Origin: Escherichia coli
GTDB lineage: Bacteria > Pseudomonadota > Gammaproteobacteria > Enterobacterales > Enterobacteriaceae
Length of the DNA stretch: 64,000 nucleotides
Assembly (NCBI RefSeq): GCF_036503815.1
Contig: NZ_AP027764.1
Coordinates: 2,170,001-2,234,000, forward strand
Direction: 5' to 3'
The position numbers were made by a program, and so were the translations under genes. The notes below the pieces were generated by a model. It worked only from the letters and a program-made list of their open reading frames with translations. It searched no databases and was not told the DNA's origin. Positions 1-8,869 of the stretch are shown in pieces (within the stretch, counting starts at the first letter, position 1; the number at the start of each line of letters is the position of its first letter).

Positions 1-341
1 GAAAGGATTAATTCACATTCTTTGTCCCTAAAATCCAGCCAGGCTCGTTGTGATTTTTTAAGCAAGTTAAGTTGTTCGGTATCAGGTTTTTTGACACCTG
101 TGCGTGGTACTTGTTCTATATAACGATAAGCTTCACCATAAGCTTTATTTAATTGCGCATCGACGAGATTGTATTCTTGTCGCAGGCATGATTTGATCAC
201 GTTAATGTCAGTATCATCATCTGAATTTTTTTGCCAACAATCTTTGATGGCTGAAATGTCATGGTCATTGACTATAACCGTATCTTCTGCGTAAGCCTGG
301 CAAGAGATAATGCCTAATGTTAATACAAGAAATTTAAACAC
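1..341 (-). CDS. yecT: YecT, exported DUF1311/LprI-like protein (3' end cut off by window)
   Basis: Partial gene running off the left edge; 113 codons are visible. It opens with GTG at 341-339, preceded by an AAGGA ribosome-binding site, and the product begins MFKFLVLTLGIISCQAYA followed by ED, a short signal peptide. Downstream the motif SQRAWLDFRDKECEL is typical of the DUF1311/LprI family of small secreted cysteine-containing proteins. The function is unknown. In E. coli yecT lies between flhE and argS, which agrees with argS being the next gene here. Identity rests on position plus the DUF1311 motif. Confidence 0.8.
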   Translation of the reverse strand, partial: MFKFLVLTLGIISCQAYAEDTVIVNDHDISAIKDCWQKNSDDDTDINVIKSCLRQEYNLVDAQLNKAYGEAYRYIEQVPRTGVKKPDTEQLNLLKKSQRAWLDFRDKECELIL

Positions 342-463
342 TGCGGTATTCCTTAAATTCAACCGTTATCGTTTCCCTGGGGCCGGATATTACGCTTCTG
401 GCCTCTTATCCAACAGTGAGAAAACAGTGGCATGTCCATTTTCAGAATACATTTAGATGGCAA

Positions 464-498
464 TAAAAAAGCCTGATCAGGTAACCCTGATCAGGCTT
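464..498 (-). terminator. Rho-independent terminator of argS
   Basis: A perfect 11-bp inverted repeat (GCCTGATCAGG / CCTGATCAGGC) separated by a short loop is followed, reading the minus strand, by a run of six T. It lies about 20 bp past the argS stop codon. The rest of 342-517 shows no gene. Confidence 0.9.
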
Positions 499-517
499 CA
501 CTCTCACGAAAAATCGA

Positions 518-2251
518 TTACATACGCTCTACTGTCTCAATACCCAGCGTATCCAGGCCCAGCTTCAGCGTCTTCGCCGTCAGTTGTGCCAGTTTCAGAC
601 GACTGTTACGCACTTCTTCGTTTTCTGCGCTGAGGATCGGGCAGTGCTCGTAGAAGCCAGAGAACAGACCGGCCAGATCGTACAGGTAAGCACACATTAC
701 ATGCGGCGTGCCTTCACGGGCAACCACGGTGAGGGTTTCTTCAAACTGCAGCAGGCGAGCTGCCAGTTGTGCCTCACGATCTTCACGGATGATTACCGGG
801 GCTGCAGCCAGTTGCTCTTCGTTAATTTCTGCTTTACGGAACACGGACAATACACGCGTGTAAGCATACTGCATGTATGGCGCGGTATTACCCTCAAACG
901 CCAGCATGTTGTCCCAGTCGAAGATGTAGTCAGTGGTACGGTTTTTGGATAGATCTGCGTATTTAACCGCACCAATACCAACCGCATTAGCCAGTTTTTC
1001 CAGCTCATCGGCTGGCATATCCGGGTTCTTCTCTGCCACCAGACGGCGTGCGCGTTCCAGGGCTTCATCCAGCAGATCGGCCAGTTTCACCGTACCGCCA
1101 GCACGCGTTTTGAACGGTTTGCCGTCTTTGCCCAGCATCATGCCGAACATATGGTGTTCCAGCGGTACGGATTCCGGCACATAGCCTGCTTTACGGACGA
1201 TCGCCCACGCCTGCATCAGGTGTTGATGCTGACGGGAGTCGATGTAATACAGCACGCGATCGGCATGCAATGTTTCATAACGATATTTCGCACAGGCGAT
1301 ATCAGTGGTGGTGTAGAGATAGCCACCATCTTTCTTCTGAATGATCACGCCCATCGGTTCGCCTTCCTTGTTTTTGAACTCATCAAGGAATACGACGGTT
1401 GCGCCTTCGCTTTCTACAGCCAGACCTTTGGCTTTGAGATCAGCCACGATACCCGGCAGCATCGGGTTGTACAGGCTTTCGCCCATCACGTCATCACGAG
1501 TCAGCGTCACGTTCAGACGATCGTAGGTGATCTGGTTCTGCGTCATGGTGATGTCGACTAGTTTGCGCCACATCTCACGGAAGTATTCGTCACCGCTTTG
1601 CAGTTTTACCACGTAGTTACGTGCACGCTCAGCGAACGCTTCATCTTCATCGTAATGCTTTTTCGCATCGCGGTAGAAACCTTCAAGATCAGCCAGCTCC
1701 ATTTCACCGGCATTTTCCTGCTGCTGCTTTTCCAGCCATGCAATCAGCATACCGAACTGAGTGCCCCAGTCGCCGACGTGGTTTGCGCGAATCACTTTGT
1801 GACCGAGGAACTCCAGAGTACGAACTGCTGCGTCACCAATAATGGTAGAGCGCAGGTGACCAACGTGCATCTCTTTCGCCACGTTTGGCGCAGAGTAGTC
1901 AACCACAATGGTCTGTTTTTCTGGCGTAGCAACACCGAGACGATCGGACGCCAGCGCCTGCTGAACATGTTCAGCCAGGAATGCCGGATCAAGGAAAATG
2001 TTGATAAAGCCTGGTCCGGCGATCTCAACCTTGCTGGCGATACCGTTAAGATCCAGATGAGTCAGCACCTGCTCTGCTAATTGTCGCGGTGCCATACCCA
2101 GTTTTTTAGCAACTGCCATCATGCCGTTAGCCTGATAGTCGCCGAACTGAACTTTTGCTGACTGACGAACCTGCGGTTCGCAATCCGCAGGCGCGCCTGC
2201 CGCAATCATGGCCTGACGGACTTTTTCTGAGAGAAGAGCCTGAATATTCAC
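518..2251 (-). CDS. argS: Arginyl-tRNA synthetase
   Basis: Class I aminoacyl-tRNA synthetase that charges tRNA-Arg in the cytoplasm. The 577-residue product has the full length of E. coli ArgRS. An N-terminal additional domain (about 1-110) precedes the Rossmann catalytic core with the HIGH-type signature HVGH at residues 129-132. The C-terminal part is the helical anticodon-binding domain ending in GIETVERM. As in other bacterial ArgRS of this type there is no canonical KMSKS loop; the equivalent stretch reads FKTRAGGTVKL. It is transcribed alone, away from yecM, and ends at its own terminator. Confidence 0.98.
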   Translation of the reverse strand: MNIQALLSEKVRQAMIAAGAPADCEPQVRQSAKVQFGDYQANGMMAVAKKLGMAPRQLAEQVLTHLDLNGIASKVEIAGPGFINIFLDPAFLAEHVQQALASDRLGVATPEKQTIVVDYSAPNVAKEMHVGHLRSTIIGDAAVRTLEFLGHKVIRANHVGDWGTQFGMLIAWLEKQQQENAGEMELADLEGFYRDAKKHYDEDEAFAERARNYVVKLQSGDEYFREMWRKLVDITMTQNQITYDRLNVTLTRDDVMGESLYNPMLPGIVADLKAKGLAVESEGATVVFLDEFKNKEGEPMGVIIQKKDGGYLYTTTDIACAKYRYETLHADRVLYYIDSRQHQHLMQAWAIVRKAGYVPESVPLEHHMFGMMLGKDGKPFKTRAGGTVKLADLLDEALERARRLVAEKNPDMPADELEKLANAVGIGAVKYADLSKNRTTDYIFDWDNMLAFEGNTAPYMQYAYTRVLSVFRKAEINEEQLAAAPVIIREDREAQLAARLLQFEETLTVVAREGTPHVMCAYLYDLAGLFSGFYEHCPILSAENEEVRNSRLKLAQLTAKTLKLGLDTLGIETVERM

Positions 2252-2466
2252 CGGAATACCTTACATTGATGAAGCGAGCAAAAATTGCCCGCACCAGTTA
2301 AAGAAATTAGGGCGGGAGTATACTGCAAATGGCTGTTTTCGTCAGCAACATGCGCGTGGTGTATTGCCGTTTTCACTATTGCATCAGAAGCGGCGTGAAA
2401 TCAGCGGTTGGTTGGCGCAGGGCAACAGGGTAAATTAACGCTTTTACTGAAAGACGAAGAGTGATT

Positions 2467-3033
2467 ATGGCGAACTGGCAATCTATCGACGAGCTGCAGG
2501 ATATTGCATTGGATTTACCGCGATTTACCCACGCATTAGATGAACTTTCTCGCCGTCTTGGGTTGGATATCACTCCACTGACTGCCGATCACATTTCTTT
2601 GCGTTGCCATCAAAACGTCACCGCTGAACGCTGGCGTCGCGGGTTTGAACAGTGCGGCGAGCTTTTGTCAGAAAATATGATCAATGGCAGGCCGATTTGT
2701 CTGTTTAAATTGCATGAACCGGTACAGGTTGCGCACTGGCAGTTTTCCATTGTGGAGCTACCGTGGCCCGGGGAAAAACGTTACCCGCACGAAGGTTGGG
2801 AACATATTGAAATCGTTCTGCCGGGCGATCCAGAAACGCTGAATTCCCGTGCGCTGGCATTGCTTTCTGATGAAGGACTCAGCCTGCCGGGGATCTCAGT
2901 TAAAACCAGTTCGCCAAAAGGTGAGCATGAGCGATTACCGAACCCGACGCTGGCGGTCACCGATGGCAAAACGACCATTAAATTTCATCCGTGGTCCATT
3001 GAAGAGATCGTTGCCAGCGAGCAGTCGGCGTAA
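2467..3033 (+). CDS. yecM: YecM, VOC-fold protein of unknown function
   Basis: A 188-residue protein starting MANWQSIDEL and matching E. coli YecM in length and sequence as recalled. The family has a vicinal-oxygen-chelate/isomerase-like metal-binding fold, but no reaction has been established. An in-frame GTG two codons upstream (2461) is less likely than the ATG at 2467. The gene ends 13 bp before cutC with an AAGGAG ribosome-binding site between them, so the two are probably one operon. The upstream 215 bp is shared with divergent argS. Confidence 0.93.
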   Translation: MANWQSIDELQDIALDLPRFTHALDELSRRLGLDITPLTADHISLRCHQNVTAERWRRGFEQCGELLSENMINGRPICLFKLHEPVQVAHWQFSIVELPWPGEKRYPHEGWEHIEIVLPGDPETLNSRALALLSDEGLSLPGISVKTSSPKGEHERLPNPTLAVTDGKTTIKFHPWSIEEIVASEQSA

Positions 3034-3046
3034 TTAAGGAGCAAAA

Positions 3047-3793
3047 ATGGCATTACTGGAAATTTGCTGTTACAGCATGGAATGCGCGCTAATGGCGCAG
3101 CAAAACGGCGCAGACAGAGTTGAATTATGCGCAGCCCCAAAAGAGGGGGGCTTAACGCCGTCGTTGGGGGTATTGAAATCCGTGCGCCAGCGGGTGACGA
3201 TCCCTGTGCATCCAATTATTCGCCCACGCGGTGGTGATTTTTGCTACAGCGACGGTGAGTTTGCCGCCATTCTTGAGGATGTGCGCACAGTCCGCGAATT
3301 AGGTTTTCCTGGACTGGTGACGGGCGTTCTCGATGTTGACGGGAATGTCGATATGCCACGAATGGAAAAAATAATGGCTGTTGCCGGTCCGCTGGCAGTG
3401 ACTTTTCATCGCGCCTTCGATATGTGCGCTAACCCTTTAAAAACACTCAATAATCTTGCGGAATTGGGCGTTGCTCGGGTACTGACATCAGGGCAAAAAT
3501 CAGACGCACTGCAAGGTTTATCAAAAATTATGGAACTTATTGCCCATGGTGATGCTCCAATCATTATGGCCGGAGCAGGAGTCCGTGCAGAAAACCTGCA
3601 CCACTTCCTCGATGCCGGAGTGCTGGAAGTCCATAGCTCCGCGGGAGCTTGGCAAGCCTCACCAATGCGTTATCGTAATCAAGGATTGTCCATGTCATCA
3701 GATGCACACGCGGACGAGTATTCGCGTTATGTCGTAGACGGGGCGGCGGTTGCAGAAATGAAAGGAATCATTGAACGCCGTCAGGCCAAATGA
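3047..3793 (+). CDS. cutC: CutC family copper homeostasis protein
   Basis: A 248-residue TIM-barrel protein of the CutC family, beginning MALLEICCYSMECALMAQQN. The family was named for copper tolerance, but the E. coli copper phenotype has since been attributed at least partly to the sRNA MicL, which is encoded in the 3' end of this gene and its terminator region. Visible landmarks include the HPIIRPRGGDF segment and the C-terminal SMSSDAHADEY. It follows yecM closely and ends at a strong terminator. Confidence 0.96.
   Translation: MALLEICCYSMECALMAQQNGADRVELCAAPKEGGLTPSLGVLKSVRQRVTIPVHPIIRPRGGDFCYSDGEFAAILEDVRTVRELGFPGLVTGVLDVDGNVDMPRMEKIMAVAGPLAVTFHRAFDMCANPLKTLNNLAELGVARVLTSGQKSDALQGLSKIMELIAHGDAPIIMAGAGVRAENLHHFLDAGVLEVHSSAGAWQASPMRYRNQGLSMSSDAHADEYSRYVVDGAAVAEMKGIIERRQAK
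3532..3560 (+). promoter_or_regulatory. Sigma-E promoter of micL inside cutC
   Basis: GGAACTT at 3532-3538 and TCCAA at 3556-3560 are separated by 17 bp, an excellent fit to the E. coli sigma-E consensus (GGAACTT, 16-17 bp spacer, TCnAA). The predicted start, about 3567, lies some 306 nt before the terminator T-run, matching the 308-nt primary MicL transcript known in E. coli. Confidence 0.85.
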
Positions 3794-3872
3794 TTTTTAC
3801 CGTTGCATCATGTCGCCCAATATGATGCTTGCTCGTACCAGGCCCCTGCAATTTCAACAGGGGCCTTTTTTT
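3567..3872 (+). ncRNA. micL: MicL sRNA (3' UTR-derived, sigma-E dependent)
   Basis: In E. coli MicL is transcribed by sigma-E RNA polymerase from within cutC, is about 308 nt long and is processed to an 80-nt 3' fragment (MicL-S) that pairs with lpp mRNA through Hfq. Here the internal sigma-E promoter, the distance to the cutC terminator and the post-stop sequence (about 3793-3872, the MicL-S portion) are all present. Ends are inferred from promoter and terminator positions, not measured. Confidence 0.85.
3840..3872 (+). terminator. Terminator shared by cutC and MicL
   Basis: An inverted repeat AGGCCCCTG / CAGGGGCCT with a short loop is followed by a seven-T run. It is about 45 bp past the cutC stop. 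The rest of the gap to torY (3873-4178) is very AT-rich, presumably the torY promoter region; no gene is seen there. Confidence 0.93.
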
Positions 3873-4178
3873 ATCCCCGAGAAGTATAAAAAACGAACGA
3901 TTTCTGTGATCAGTTGAGCGCGTGACAGTGCGCATAGCGTTGTGCTAAAAATTTTTATATATTCATATTAATTATGTAATTTAAATTACTAAAACTGACA
4001 AATATATATTCTAAATAACAACTGGGTTATTCCTTAGCAATTAATGATTACATTGTAATAAATCATATTCTTTATCGATTATTTCAGGCAGTGTTGTGCC
4101 GAATTATGCAAGCGGTCAATTCGTTGTATATTTAATTATACAATGATTTCGGTGTTCTGGAATTAATTAGAGGAATCT

Positions 4179-5279
4179 ATGCGAGGGAAAAAACGCATTG
4201 GGTTATTATTTTTGCTGATAACGGTTGTGGTTGGTGGCGGCGGGTTATTACTGGCGCAAAAAGCCTTACATAAAACGTCGGATACCGCATTTTGCCTTTC
4301 CTGCCACTCGATGAGTAAACCTTTTGAGGAATATCAGGGAACTGTCCATTTTTCTAACCAGAAAGGGATACGTGCGGAATGTGCCGATTGCCATATTCCA
4401 AAGTCAGGGGTGGATTATTTATTTGCTAAATTAAAAGCTTCTAAAGATATTTATCATGAATTTGTTAGCGGCAAAATAGACAGTGACGATAAGTTCGAAG
4501 CGCATCGTCAGGAAATGGCCGAAACAGTATGGAAAGAATTAAAAGCAACTGATTCTGCAACGTGTCGTAGTTGCCATTCTTTTGATGCCATGGATATTGC
4601 CTCGCAAAGTGAATCTGCGCAGAAAATGCATAACAAAGCGCAAAAGGACGGCGAAACCTGTATCGATTGTCATAAAGGCATTGCCCATTTTCCACCAGAA
4701 ATAAAAATGGATGACAACGCGGCGCATGAGCTGGAAAGTCAGGCCGCTACTTCAGTTACCAATGGCGCACATATTTATCCTTTCAAAACTTCTCGCATAG
4801 GCGAGCTGGCTACCGTGAATCCTGGTACCGATCTCACCGTCGTTGATGCCAGTGGCAAACAGCCGATCGTTCTGTTGCAGGGTTATCAAATGCAGGGCAG
4901 TGAAAACACGCTCTACCTGGCGGCAGGTCAACGGCTGGCGCTAGCCACATTAAGTGAAGAAGGTATCAAGGCGTTAACGGTAAACGGGGAATGGCAGGCT
5001 GACGAATACGGCAATCAATGGCGTCAGGCGTCTTTACAGGGTGTGCTTACCGATCCCGCATTAGCGGACCGTAAACCGCTATGGCAATACGCTGAAAAAC
5101 TTGACGATACCTATTGCGCTGGTTGCCATGCCCCTATTGCCTCCGACCATTACACCGTCAATGCATGGCCGTCCATTGCCAAAGGAATGGGTGCGCGAAC
5201 CAGCATGAGCGAAAACGAACTGGACATTTTGACGCGGTACTTCCAGTACAACGCCAAAGATATTACCGAGAAACAGTGA
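4179..5279 (+). CDS. torY: TorY, membrane-anchored pentaheme cytochrome c
   Basis: Electron donor for the periplasmic reductase TorZ, passing electrons from menaquinol. The 366-residue protein has one N-terminal membrane anchor (about 8-27). Four CxxCH heme sites lie in a NapC/NirT-type domain (CLSCH 39-43, CADCH 68-72, CRSCH 129-133, CIDCH 161-165), and a fifth (CAGCH 313-317) lies in a separate C-terminal domain, the arrangement of TorC/TorY pentahemes. It is followed 24 bp later by torZ with a strong AGGGAGGA site, so the two form an operon. Confidence 0.96.
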   Translation: MRGKKRIGLLFLLITVVVGGGGLLLAQKALHKTSDTAFCLSCHSMSKPFEEYQGTVHFSNQKGIRAECADCHIPKSGVDYLFAKLKASKDIYHEFVSGKIDSDDKFEAHRQEMAETVWKELKATDSATCRSCHSFDAMDIASQSESAQKMHNKAQKDGETCIDCHKGIAHFPPEIKMDDNAAHELESQAATSVTNGAHIYPFKTSRIGELATVNPGTDLTVVDASGKQPIVLLQGYQMQGSENTLYLAAGQRLALATLSEEGIKALTVNGEWQADEYGNQWRQASLQGVLTDPALADRKPLWQYAEKLDDTYCAGCHAPIASDHYTVNAWPSIAKGMGARTSMSENELDILTRYFQYNAKDITEKQ

Positions 5280-5303
5280 TCCTCGTTGATCAGGGAGGAA
5301 GTT

Positions 5304-7733
5304 ATGACATTAACAAGACGTGAATTTATTAAACACAGCGGTATTGCCGCTGGGGCGCTGGTGGTGACATCGGCTGCACCGTTACCTGCATGGGCAGAAG
5401 AGAAGGGCGGCAAAATCCTCACCGCAGGCCGTTGGGGAGCGATGAACGTAGAAGTGAAGGACGGGAAGATTGTTTCTTCAACAGGCGCGCTGGCGAAAAC
5501 CATACCAAACTCCTTACAGTCTACAGCGGTGGATCAGGTACACACCACGGCGCGTATTCAGCATCCGATGGTGAGAAAAAGCTTTCTTGATAATCCACTG
5601 CAACCGGCGAAAGGTCGTGGCGAAGATACTTATGTACAGGTGAGCTGGGAACAAGCATTAAAACTTATTCATGAGCAACACGATCGCATTCGCAAAGCTA
5701 ACGGACCATCGGCCATTTTTGCCGGATCTTACGGCTGGCGCTCTTCTGGCGTGTTACATAAAGCTCAAACCTTACTGCAACGTTATATGAATCTTGCGGG
5801 CGGTTATTCAGGGCATAGCGGCGATTATTCAACCGGGGCGGCACAGGTAATCATGCCGCACGTGGTGGGTTCCGTGGAGGTGTATGAACAGCAGACCTCC
5901 TGGCCACTGATTCTGGAAAACAGTCAGGTGGTGGTGTTGTGGGGGATGAACCCGCTGAATACCTTAAAAATTGCCTGGAGCAGTACCGATGAGCAAGGGC
6001 TGGAATACTTCCATCAGCTGAAAAAATCTGGCAAACCAGTGATTGCTATCGACCCTATTCGTTCCGAAACTATTGAGTTCTTTGGCGACAATGCTACCTG
6101 GATCGCGCCAAATATGGGCACCGACGTGGCGCTGATGTTGGGGATTGCGCATACCCTGATGACACAAGGCAAACACGACAAAGTGTTCCTTGAAAAATAC
6201 ACCACCGGATATCCGCAATTTGAAGAGTACCTCACAGGTAAGAGCGATAATACGCCGAAGAACGCGGCCTGGGCGGCGGAAATTACTGGCGTAGCGGAAG
6301 CGCAGATAGTCAAACTCGCCGAACTGATGGCGGCGAATCGCACAATGCTGATGGCAGGCTGGGGAATTCAACGCCAGCAATATGGTGAACAGAAACACTG
6401 GATGCTGGTGACGCTGGCGGCGATGTTAGGGCAGATTGGTACACCGGGCGGCGGGTTTGGTTTCTCTTATCATTACTCAAACGGTGGCAACCCGACGCGT
6501 GTTGGCGGCGTGCTGCCGGAAATGTCTGCGGCGATTGCCGGACAGGCCAGCGAGGAAGCTGATGATGGCGGAATGACGGCGATTCCTGTCGCCCGTATTG
6601 TTGATGCGCTGGAAAATCCTGGCGGCAAATATCAGCATAACGGTAAAGAACAAACGTATCCGAATATCAAAATGATCTGGTGGGCGGGTGGCGGTAACTT
6701 TACCCATCACCAGGATACCAATCGTCTGATTAAAGCATGGCAGAAACCGGAGATGATCGTCGTTTCTGAATGCTACTGGACCGCAGCTGCTAAACATGCA
6801 GATATCGTATTACCGATCACTACATCGTTTGAGCGCAATGACTTGACGATGACCGGTGATTACAGCAACCAGCATATTGTACCGATGAAGCAGGCTGTCG
6901 CTCCGCAATTTGAAGCGCGTAACGATTTTGATGTGTTTGCCGATCTTGCTGAATTACTCAAACCTGGCGGAAAAGAGATCTATACCGAAGGTAGAGATGA
7001 AATGGCGTGGCTGAAATTTTTCTATGATGCCGCTCAGAAAGGTGCGCGTGCGCAACGCGTGACTATGCCGATGTTTAATGCTTTCTGGCAGCAAAATAAA
7101 CTGATCGAAATGCGCCGCAGCGAGAAGAACGAACAGTACGTTCGTTATGCTGATTTCCGCGCCGATCCGGTGAAAAATGCGCTGGGTACGCCAAGCGGCA
7201 AAATTGAGATTTACTCCAAAACGCTGGAAAAATTTGGCTATAAGGATTGCCCGGCACACCCAACTTGGCTTGCGCCTGATGAGTGGAAAGGTTCCGCCGA
7301 CGAGAAGCAGTTGCAGCTTCTGACCGCACATCCGGCACACCGTTTACACAGTCAGCTTAACTATGCGGAACTGCGTAAAAAATATGCGGTTGCCGATCGT
7401 GAACCGATCACTATTCACACCGAAGATGCTGCTCGCTTTGGTATTGCGAATGGCGATCTGGTGCGTGTCTGGAACAAACGTGGTCAGATTCTGACAGGCG
7501 CGGTGGTGACTGACGGGATCAAAAAAGGCGTGGTATGCGTGCATGAAGGTGCATGGCCAGATCTGGAAAATGGCTTGTGTAAAAACGGCAGTGCGAACGT
7601 GTTAACGGCGGATATCCCCAGCTCTCAGCTGGCAAATGCCTGTGCCGGTAACTCTGCGCTGGTGTATATCGAAAAATATACAGGCAATGCACCGAAGTTA
7701 ACGGCGTTTGATCAGCCAGCTGTTCAGGCATAA
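5304..7733 (+). CDS. torZ: TorZ, molybdenum TMAO/biotin sulfoxide reductase
   Basis: Periplasmic reductase of the DMSO-reductase family (809 residues) that reduces trimethylamine N-oxide and biotin sulfoxide. The N-terminus carries a twin-arginine signal (TRREFIKHSG) ending near AWA, so it is exported folded with its bis-MGD cofactor. The serine of DYSTGAAQ (residue 176 of the precursor) aligns with the Mo-ligand serine of TMAO/DMSO reductases. The ATG at 5304 is chosen over an upstream in-frame ATG at 5286 because the Shine-Dalgarno sequence lies between them and the Tat motif follows directly. TorY supplies its electrons. Confidence 0.96.
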   Translation: MTLTRREFIKHSGIAAGALVVTSAAPLPAWAEEKGGKILTAGRWGAMNVEVKDGKIVSSTGALAKTIPNSLQSTAVDQVHTTARIQHPMVRKSFLDNPLQPAKGRGEDTYVQVSWEQALKLIHEQHDRIRKANGPSAIFAGSYGWRSSGVLHKAQTLLQRYMNLAGGYSGHSGDYSTGAAQVIMPHVVGSVEVYEQQTSWPLILENSQVVVLWGMNPLNTLKIAWSSTDEQGLEYFHQLKKSGKPVIAIDPIRSETIEFFGDNATWIAPNMGTDVALMLGIAHTLMTQGKHDKVFLEKYTTGYPQFEEYLTGKSDNTPKNAAWAAEITGVAEAQIVKLAELMAANRTMLMAGWGIQRQQYGEQKHWMLVTLAAMLGQIGTPGGGFGFSYHYSNGGNPTRVGGVLPEMSAAIAGQASEEADDGGMTAIPVARIVDALENPGGKYQHNGKEQTYPNIKMIWWAGGGNFTHHQDTNRLIKAWQKPEMIVVSECYWTAAAKHADIVLPITTSFERNDLTMTGDYSNQHIVPMKQAVAPQFEARNDFDVFADLAELLKPGGKEIYTEGRDEMAWLKFFYDAAQKGARAQRVTMPMFNAFWQQNKLIEMRRSEKNEQYVRYADFRADPVKNALGTPSGKIEIYSKTLEKFGYKDCPAHPTWLAPDEWKGSADEKQLQLLTAHPAHRLHSQLNYAELRKKYAVADREPITIHTEDAARFGIANGDLVRVWNKRGQILTGAVVTDGIKKGVVCVHEGAWPDLENGLCKNGSANVLTADIPSSQLANACAGNSALVYIEKYTGNAPKLTAFDQPAVQA

Positions 7734-7742
7734 GACGTGAAA

Positions 7743-7763
7743 AGCGCCCGGAAACGGGCGCTG
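7743..7763 (+). terminator. Hairpin after torZ
   Basis: A GC-rich stem (AGCGCCCG / CGGGCGCT) lies 10 bp after torZ but is not followed by a clear T-run, so termination may be weak or Rho-assisted. Confidence 0.45.
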
Positions 7764-7783
7764 AGGTTATGCAAACGTAAAAC

Positions 7784-7890
7784 TGCCTGATGCGCTATGC
7801 TTATCAGACCTACATAGTCCCTGCAACATATTGAATTAAAAAGGCTTTGTAGGCCGGATAAGGCGTTCACGCCGCATCTGGCAGTAATAC
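7784..7890. repeat. REP/BIME-type palindromic repeats
   Basis: Two REP-like units: one at about 7785-7812 (GCCTGATGCGCTATGC then TTATCAGACCTAC) and a fuller one at about 7849-7884 (GTAGGCCGGATAAGGCG, then CGCCGCATCTGGC). They lie between the convergent torZ and cmoB genes. REP elements of this type bind gyrase, IHF or Pol I and stabilise upstream mRNA. Confidence 0.85.
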
Positions 7891-7897
7891 CAGACCT

Positions 7898-8869
7898 TTA
7901 CGGCTTACGCGCAATCAACACCGCGCGTTTAGGTGCCGGATAACCTTCTACCGTCTTACCCGGATCATGCGGGTCGAGAAAATCGGCCAGCGATTCAGTA
8001 ACCATCCATTCGGTGCGTCGCTGCTCTTCGGTCGTGGTAACGCTCACATCCGCAATGCGGATATCAACAAAACCACACTTCTTCAGCCAGTTTTTCAACG
8101 CCAGGGCTGACGGGATGAAATAAACATTACGCATTTGCGCGTAACGATCGCCTGGCACCAGGACGGTATTTTCATCGCCATCAATAACCAGTGTTTCCAG
8201 CACCAGTTCACCTTCATTCACCAGTTGATCTTTTAACTGCCAGAGATGCTCCAGCGGTGAACGACGATGGTAAAGCACGCCCATCGAAAAGACGGTATCA
8301 AAGGCTTTCAGTGCCGGAAGTTGTTCAATACCTAACGGCAGCAGATGCGCGCGCTGATCGTTACCCAGCAGTTTACGCACCGCTTCAAACTGGCAAAGAA
8401 ACAGTTGCGTAGGGTCGATCCCCACCGCGAGGTGCGCACCTGCGCCAATCATGCGCCACATGTGATAACCGCTGCCGCAGCCGACATCAAGAATGGTGCG
8501 CCCGGTTAAATCAGAAAGATGGGGCAGAACACGATCCCATTTCCAGTCAGAACGCCATTCGGTATCGATGTTCACGCCATACAGTGAAAACGGCCCTTTG
8601 CGCCACGGCATGAGGTTGCGCATCAGTGTTTCAATGCGCTTAATCTGCCCTGCGCTCAGTGGCTCTTCGCTTTCTGCCGTCACGCTATGTAGTAAATCAA
8701 GACGATACGGTTTAATTTCAGGCAGAAACTCCACCGCATTGGACCACTGTTTAAACAGACCGTGCTGCTGTTCGCGCTGCCAGCTGGCAATCTGCGCGGG
8801 CAGCGTTTCCAGCCAGTGTGAAAGATGATTTTTGGCAATCAGAGAATAAAAGTTACCAAAGTCGATCAT
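7898..8869 (-). CDS. cmoB: tRNA U34 carboxymethyltransferase
   Basis: CmoB transfers the carboxymethyl group of carboxy-SAM to 5-hydroxyuridine at tRNA position 34, giving cmo5U, which widens wobble decoding. The 323-residue protein has a Rossmann methyltransferase core with the cofactor motif LDVGCGSGYH at 127-136. Its start overlaps the end of cmoA by 4 bp (ATGA-type overlap), so the two consecutive steps of the pathway are translationally coupled. The 3' end borders the REP cluster. Confidence 0.97.
   Translation of the reverse strand: MIDFGNFYSLIAKNHLSHWLETLPAQIASWQREQQHGLFKQWSNAVEFLPEIKPYRLDLLHSVTAESEEPLSAGQIKRIETLMRNLMPWRKGPFSLYGVNIDTEWRSDWKWDRVLPHLSDLTGRTILDVGCGSGYHMWRMIGAGAHLAVGIDPTQLFLCQFEAVRKLLGNDQRAHLLPLGIEQLPALKAFDTVFSMGVLYHRRSPLEHLWQLKDQLVNEGELVLETLVIDGDENTVLVPGDRYAQMRNVYFIPSALALKNWLKKCGFVDIRIADVSVTTTEEQRRTEWMVTESLADFLDPHDPGKTVEGYPAPKRAVLIARKP

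Noticed and set aside
7784..7890. Clustered palindromes considered as a CRISPR array
   Set aside because: The units are inverted REP elements of differing sequence, without regular repeats and spacers or nearby cas genes.
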